Assembly: GCA_036399695.1 (NCBI GenBank)
Contig: DASWMP010000331.1
Span: forward strand, 1 to 15,133
DNA length: 15,133 bases
Direction of reading: 5' to 3'
Source of the DNA: DASVEE01 sp036399695
GTDB lineage: Bacteria > Acidobacteriota > Thermoanaerobaculia > Gp7-AA8
The notes under the pieces are model-generated. The model had not been told where the DNA came from, did no database searches, and saw nothing but the letters and a program-made list of their open reading frames with translations. The translations under genes were made by a program, and so were the position numbers. Shown one piece after another: positions 13,796-15,133 of the stretch. Every line of letters starts with the position of its first letter. The stretch's first letter is position 1.

Positions 13796-14591
13796 CGTGG
13801 CGCCTCCGCTGCGGCCGTTCATCCGCAAGGTGTGGGTGCTCGACGCCGACGGTGCGGAGAGCACGGGCCGCGAGCGGGTGCTGCCGACAGGGCTGATGCA
13901 CCTCGCGTTTCGCTTGTCTGGCGCGCCGTTCACGTTCTTTCCCGATCCGGCAGCGGCCCGCTGCGAGACCGTCGGGCTCGACGTCATCGGCGGTCCACGG
14001 TCGAGCTCTTACGTGAAACAACTTTCTCCGGGCCGTTCGATCGGGATGCAGTTCGAAGCCGGCGCCGCCAGTCTGGTCTTCGGCGTCCCCGCTCACGAGT
14101 TGGCGGAGCGTCACACCTCGCTCGCCGACCTCTGGGGCGCGGAAGCATCGGAGCTGCGGGAGCGGCTCGCCTCGATCGAGGACCCTCGGGCCCTGATCGA
14201 GGCACTGGAGCGCTTTCTCCTGGCGCGCCTGCCACGCGTGCACGGGGTCGATCCCGCCATCGCCTTCGCCCTCGACCGGTTCCGCCGGTCGGTGCCGGTG
14301 AGTCAGGTCGTCGACCAGATCGGATGGAGTCATCGCCGGTTCATCCAGCGCTTTCGAGAGACGGTCGGCATGACGCCGAAGCGGTTCTGCCGCGTGCGGC
14401 GTCTCGCGCATGTGCTGCGTCTCGCCGAGCGCAAGCCGGCCGCGTCACTGGCCGAGTTGGCTCTCGACGCCGGGTACAGCGACCAGCCGCACTTCAACCG
14501 TGAGTTCCGCGAGCTGACCGACATGGCGCCGGGTGAGTATCGCGCTGCCGCTCCGGCCGCCCCTCATCACGTCAAATTCGTTCAAGACTGA
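13779..14591 (+). CDS. AraC-family transcriptional regulator (DUF6597-like N-terminus)
   Basis: This 270-residue regulator has an N-terminal cupin-like sensor of the DUF6597 type (about residues 1-130: PPLRPFIRKVWVLDAD, RVLPTGLMHLAFRLSG, VIGGPRSSSYV, SIGMQFEAGAASLVFG) and a C-terminal AraC DNA-binding domain. Helix-turn-helix 1 lies near residues 171-195 (VVDQIGWSHRRFIQRFRETVGMTP) and helix-turn-helix 2 near 221-250 (LAELALDAGYSDQPHFNREF), ending in the family signature RELTDMAPGEYR. The start is GTG at 13779, supported by AAGGA at 13771-13775 with 3 bases between; there is no better start. It overlaps the end of the truncated Uma2 frame. The VOC-fold gene follows 52 bases later in the same direction and is the natural candidate target or partner. 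Confidence 0.85.
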   Translation: MKISRDVAPPLRPFIRKVWVLDADGAESTGRERVLPTGLMHLAFRLSGAPFTFFPDPAAARCETVGLDVIGGPRSSSYVKQLSPGRSIGMQFEAGAASLVFGVPAHELAERHTSLADLWGAEASELRERLASIEDPRALIEALERFLLARLPRVHGVDPAIAFALDRFRRSVPVSQVVDQIGWSHRRFIQRFRETVGMTPKRFCRVRRLAHVLRLAERKPAASLAELALDAGYSDQPHFNREFRELTDMAPGEYRAAAPAAPHHVKFVQD

Positions 14592-14630
14592 CGGCCGCGG
14601 CGTGGCGTACCTTGCGCCGAGATTTACGAC

Positions 14631-14637
14631 GGAGGAG
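14631..14637 (+). promoter_or_regulatory. Strong Shine-Dalgarno sequence deciding the VOC start
   Basis: GGAGGAG lies 6 bases before the GTG at 14644. It fixes that GTG as the start rather than the longer in-frame ATG at 14533, which lies inside the AraC-family gene. It is the best ribosome-binding site seen in the window. Confidence 0.75.
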
Positions 14638-14643
14638 ATACCA

Positions 14644-15078
14644 GTGAAGATCCACGAGATGTACCCGTACCTGCACGTCCGCGGCGCGGCGAAAGCCATC
14701 GAGTTCTACAAAGAGGTATTCGGCGCGACGGAGAAGTTCCGCCTGATCGAACCGGGCACCGAGCGCGTCGGCCATGCCGAGCTGGATTTCGGCGGTGCGA
14801 CCCTGATGCTCGCCGACGAGTTTCCGGAGTGCGACATCCATGGTCCGCAGTCGGTCGGACAGACCACCGTGACGATCCACCTGCACGTCGAGCATGCCGA
14901 CACCCTGATCGAGCGCGCCGTCGCCGCGGGTGCGCGCCTCGAGCGCGAGCCCACCGACGCTTTCTACGGCGAGCGCTCCGGCGTCGTGCGCGATCCCTTC
15001 GGCCATCGCTGGAACATCGGTCACAGCATCGAGGAAGTGGAGCCCGAGGAGATGCAGCGGCGGTACGACGCGACGTAA
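14644..15078 (+). CDS. VOC-superfamily (glyoxalase/PhnB-like) protein
   Basis: This 144-residue cytoplasmic protein has the two beta-alpha-beta3 modules of the vicinal oxygen chelate fold. Module 1 begins MYPYLHVRGAAKAIEFYKEV and includes GHAELDFGGATLMLADE. Module 2 begins TVTIHLHVEHADTLIERAVAAG and ends RDPFGHRWNIGH (residues 116-127), the usual C-terminal signature. It is closest in style to PhnB/YdcJ-like members of unknown substrate. Candidate metal ligands include His11, the His of GHAE and acidic residues, but the set cannot be assigned with confidence. Relatives include fosfomycin- and bleomycin-type resistance proteins, but nothing specific points there. The start is GTG with a strong ribosome-binding site. 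It follows the AraC-family gene and may share its message. Confidence 0.85.
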   Translation: MKIHEMYPYLHVRGAAKAIEFYKEVFGATEKFRLIEPGTERVGHAELDFGGATLMLADEFPECDIHGPQSVGQTTVTIHLHVEHADTLIERAVAAGARLEREPTDAFYGERSGVVRDPFGHRWNIGHSIEEVEPEEMQRRYDAT

Positions 15079-15084
15079 GCGACG

Positions 15085-15104
15085 GGCGGCGCGGGAGCGC
15101 CGCC
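15085..15104 (+). terminator. GC hairpin after the VOC gene
   Basis: GGCGGCG at 15085-15091 pairs perfectly with CGCCGCC at 15098-15104 around a 6-base loop, starting 6 bases after the stop codon. There is no T-run after it, so an intrinsic terminator is possible but not proven. It runs directly into the repeat at 15105. Confidence 0.4.
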
Positions 15105-15133
15105 GGACAGACAAGAGTGGGACAGACACTCTT
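15105..15133. repeat. Copy of the GGACAGACA palindrome family, cut by the window edge
   Basis: GGACAGACAAGAGTG at 15105-15119 is followed by a 7-base centre GGACAGA and then CACTCTT, where the window ends. The seven bases present already mirror AAGAGTG. If the next eight bases are GTCTGTCC, the whole is a 15-bp perfect stem. The motif is the same as in the two hairpins at 10015-10036 and 10083-10104, so this is a dispersed repeat family. Confidence 0.65.

Noticed and set aside
14533..14643. Earlier ATG start for the VOC gene
   Set aside because: It lies inside the AraC-family gene, adds residues unlike the family, and ignores the strong GGAGGAG before the GTG at 14644.
14644..15078. Antibiotic-resistance assignment for the VOC protein
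   Set aside because: The fold is shared with resistance proteins, but no specific ligand set or context supports it.

Overview
The window is a G+C-rich (about two-thirds by eye), gene-dense stretch of a diderm bacterial chromosome. The outer-membrane lipoprotein of a Pqi envelope-transport system, two lipobox signal peptides and the absence of any rRNA, tRNA, phage or plasmid gene point to an ordinary chromosomal segment. Uma2 remnants, HD-GYP proteins, a hybrid histidine kinase and many GC-rich intergenic repeats would fit an Acidobacteriota-like soil or environmental lineage. That assignment is an inference from style, not from a marker gene.

Layout. At 108-3648 (+) lies a complete pqiA-pqiB-pqiC operon with ATGA overlaps at both junctions: an inner-membrane protein, a three-MCE-domain tunnel protein and an outer-membrane lipoprotein for envelope lipid transport. 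It converges on a beta-carbonic anhydrase (3764-4381, -). That gene is bracketed by two arrays of a 9-nt repeat, ATGGGACNN; the downstream one is a four-plus-four inverted array that could act as a two-way terminator. Next comes a small ribbon-helix-helix-like protein (4481-4819, -). A plus-strand run follows at 4901-9863: a phospholipase D/cardiolipin synthase-like enzyme (TTG start), a long-form cytidine deaminase, a six-helix DUF1206 membrane protein, and a PAS-HisKA-HATPase-REC-REC hybrid kinase that overlaps the DUF1206 stop.

The 349-bp gap 9864-10212 holds no gene but is full of nested repeats: short inverted ends, a 35-bp exact direct repeat, and inside these a REPIN-like element made of two 9-bp-stem hairpins in inverted arrangement. 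The same GGACAGACA motif recurs at the right edge of the window (15105-15133), and a relative of the GC-rich flank lies at 7013-7025.

A four-gene minus-strand operon occupies 10213-13507, transcribed right to left: GerW/YtfJ-like protein, GAF-HD-GYP cyclic-di-GMP phosphodiesterase-like protein, SAM-dependent methyltransferase, SnoaL-like lipoprotein. The last three are joined by ATGA overlaps and the first two abut. To its right are a truncated Uma2 gene behind a good leaderless-type promoter, an AraC-family regulator whose start lies inside the truncated gene's frame, and a VOC-fold protein with a strong ribosome-binding site.

No defence island or obviously new multi-gene system was recognised. 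The most distinctive signals are the 9-nt repeat arrays around the carbonic anhydrase gene, the nested REPIN-like structure, and the GerW/HD-GYP/methyltransferase/lipoprotein operon.
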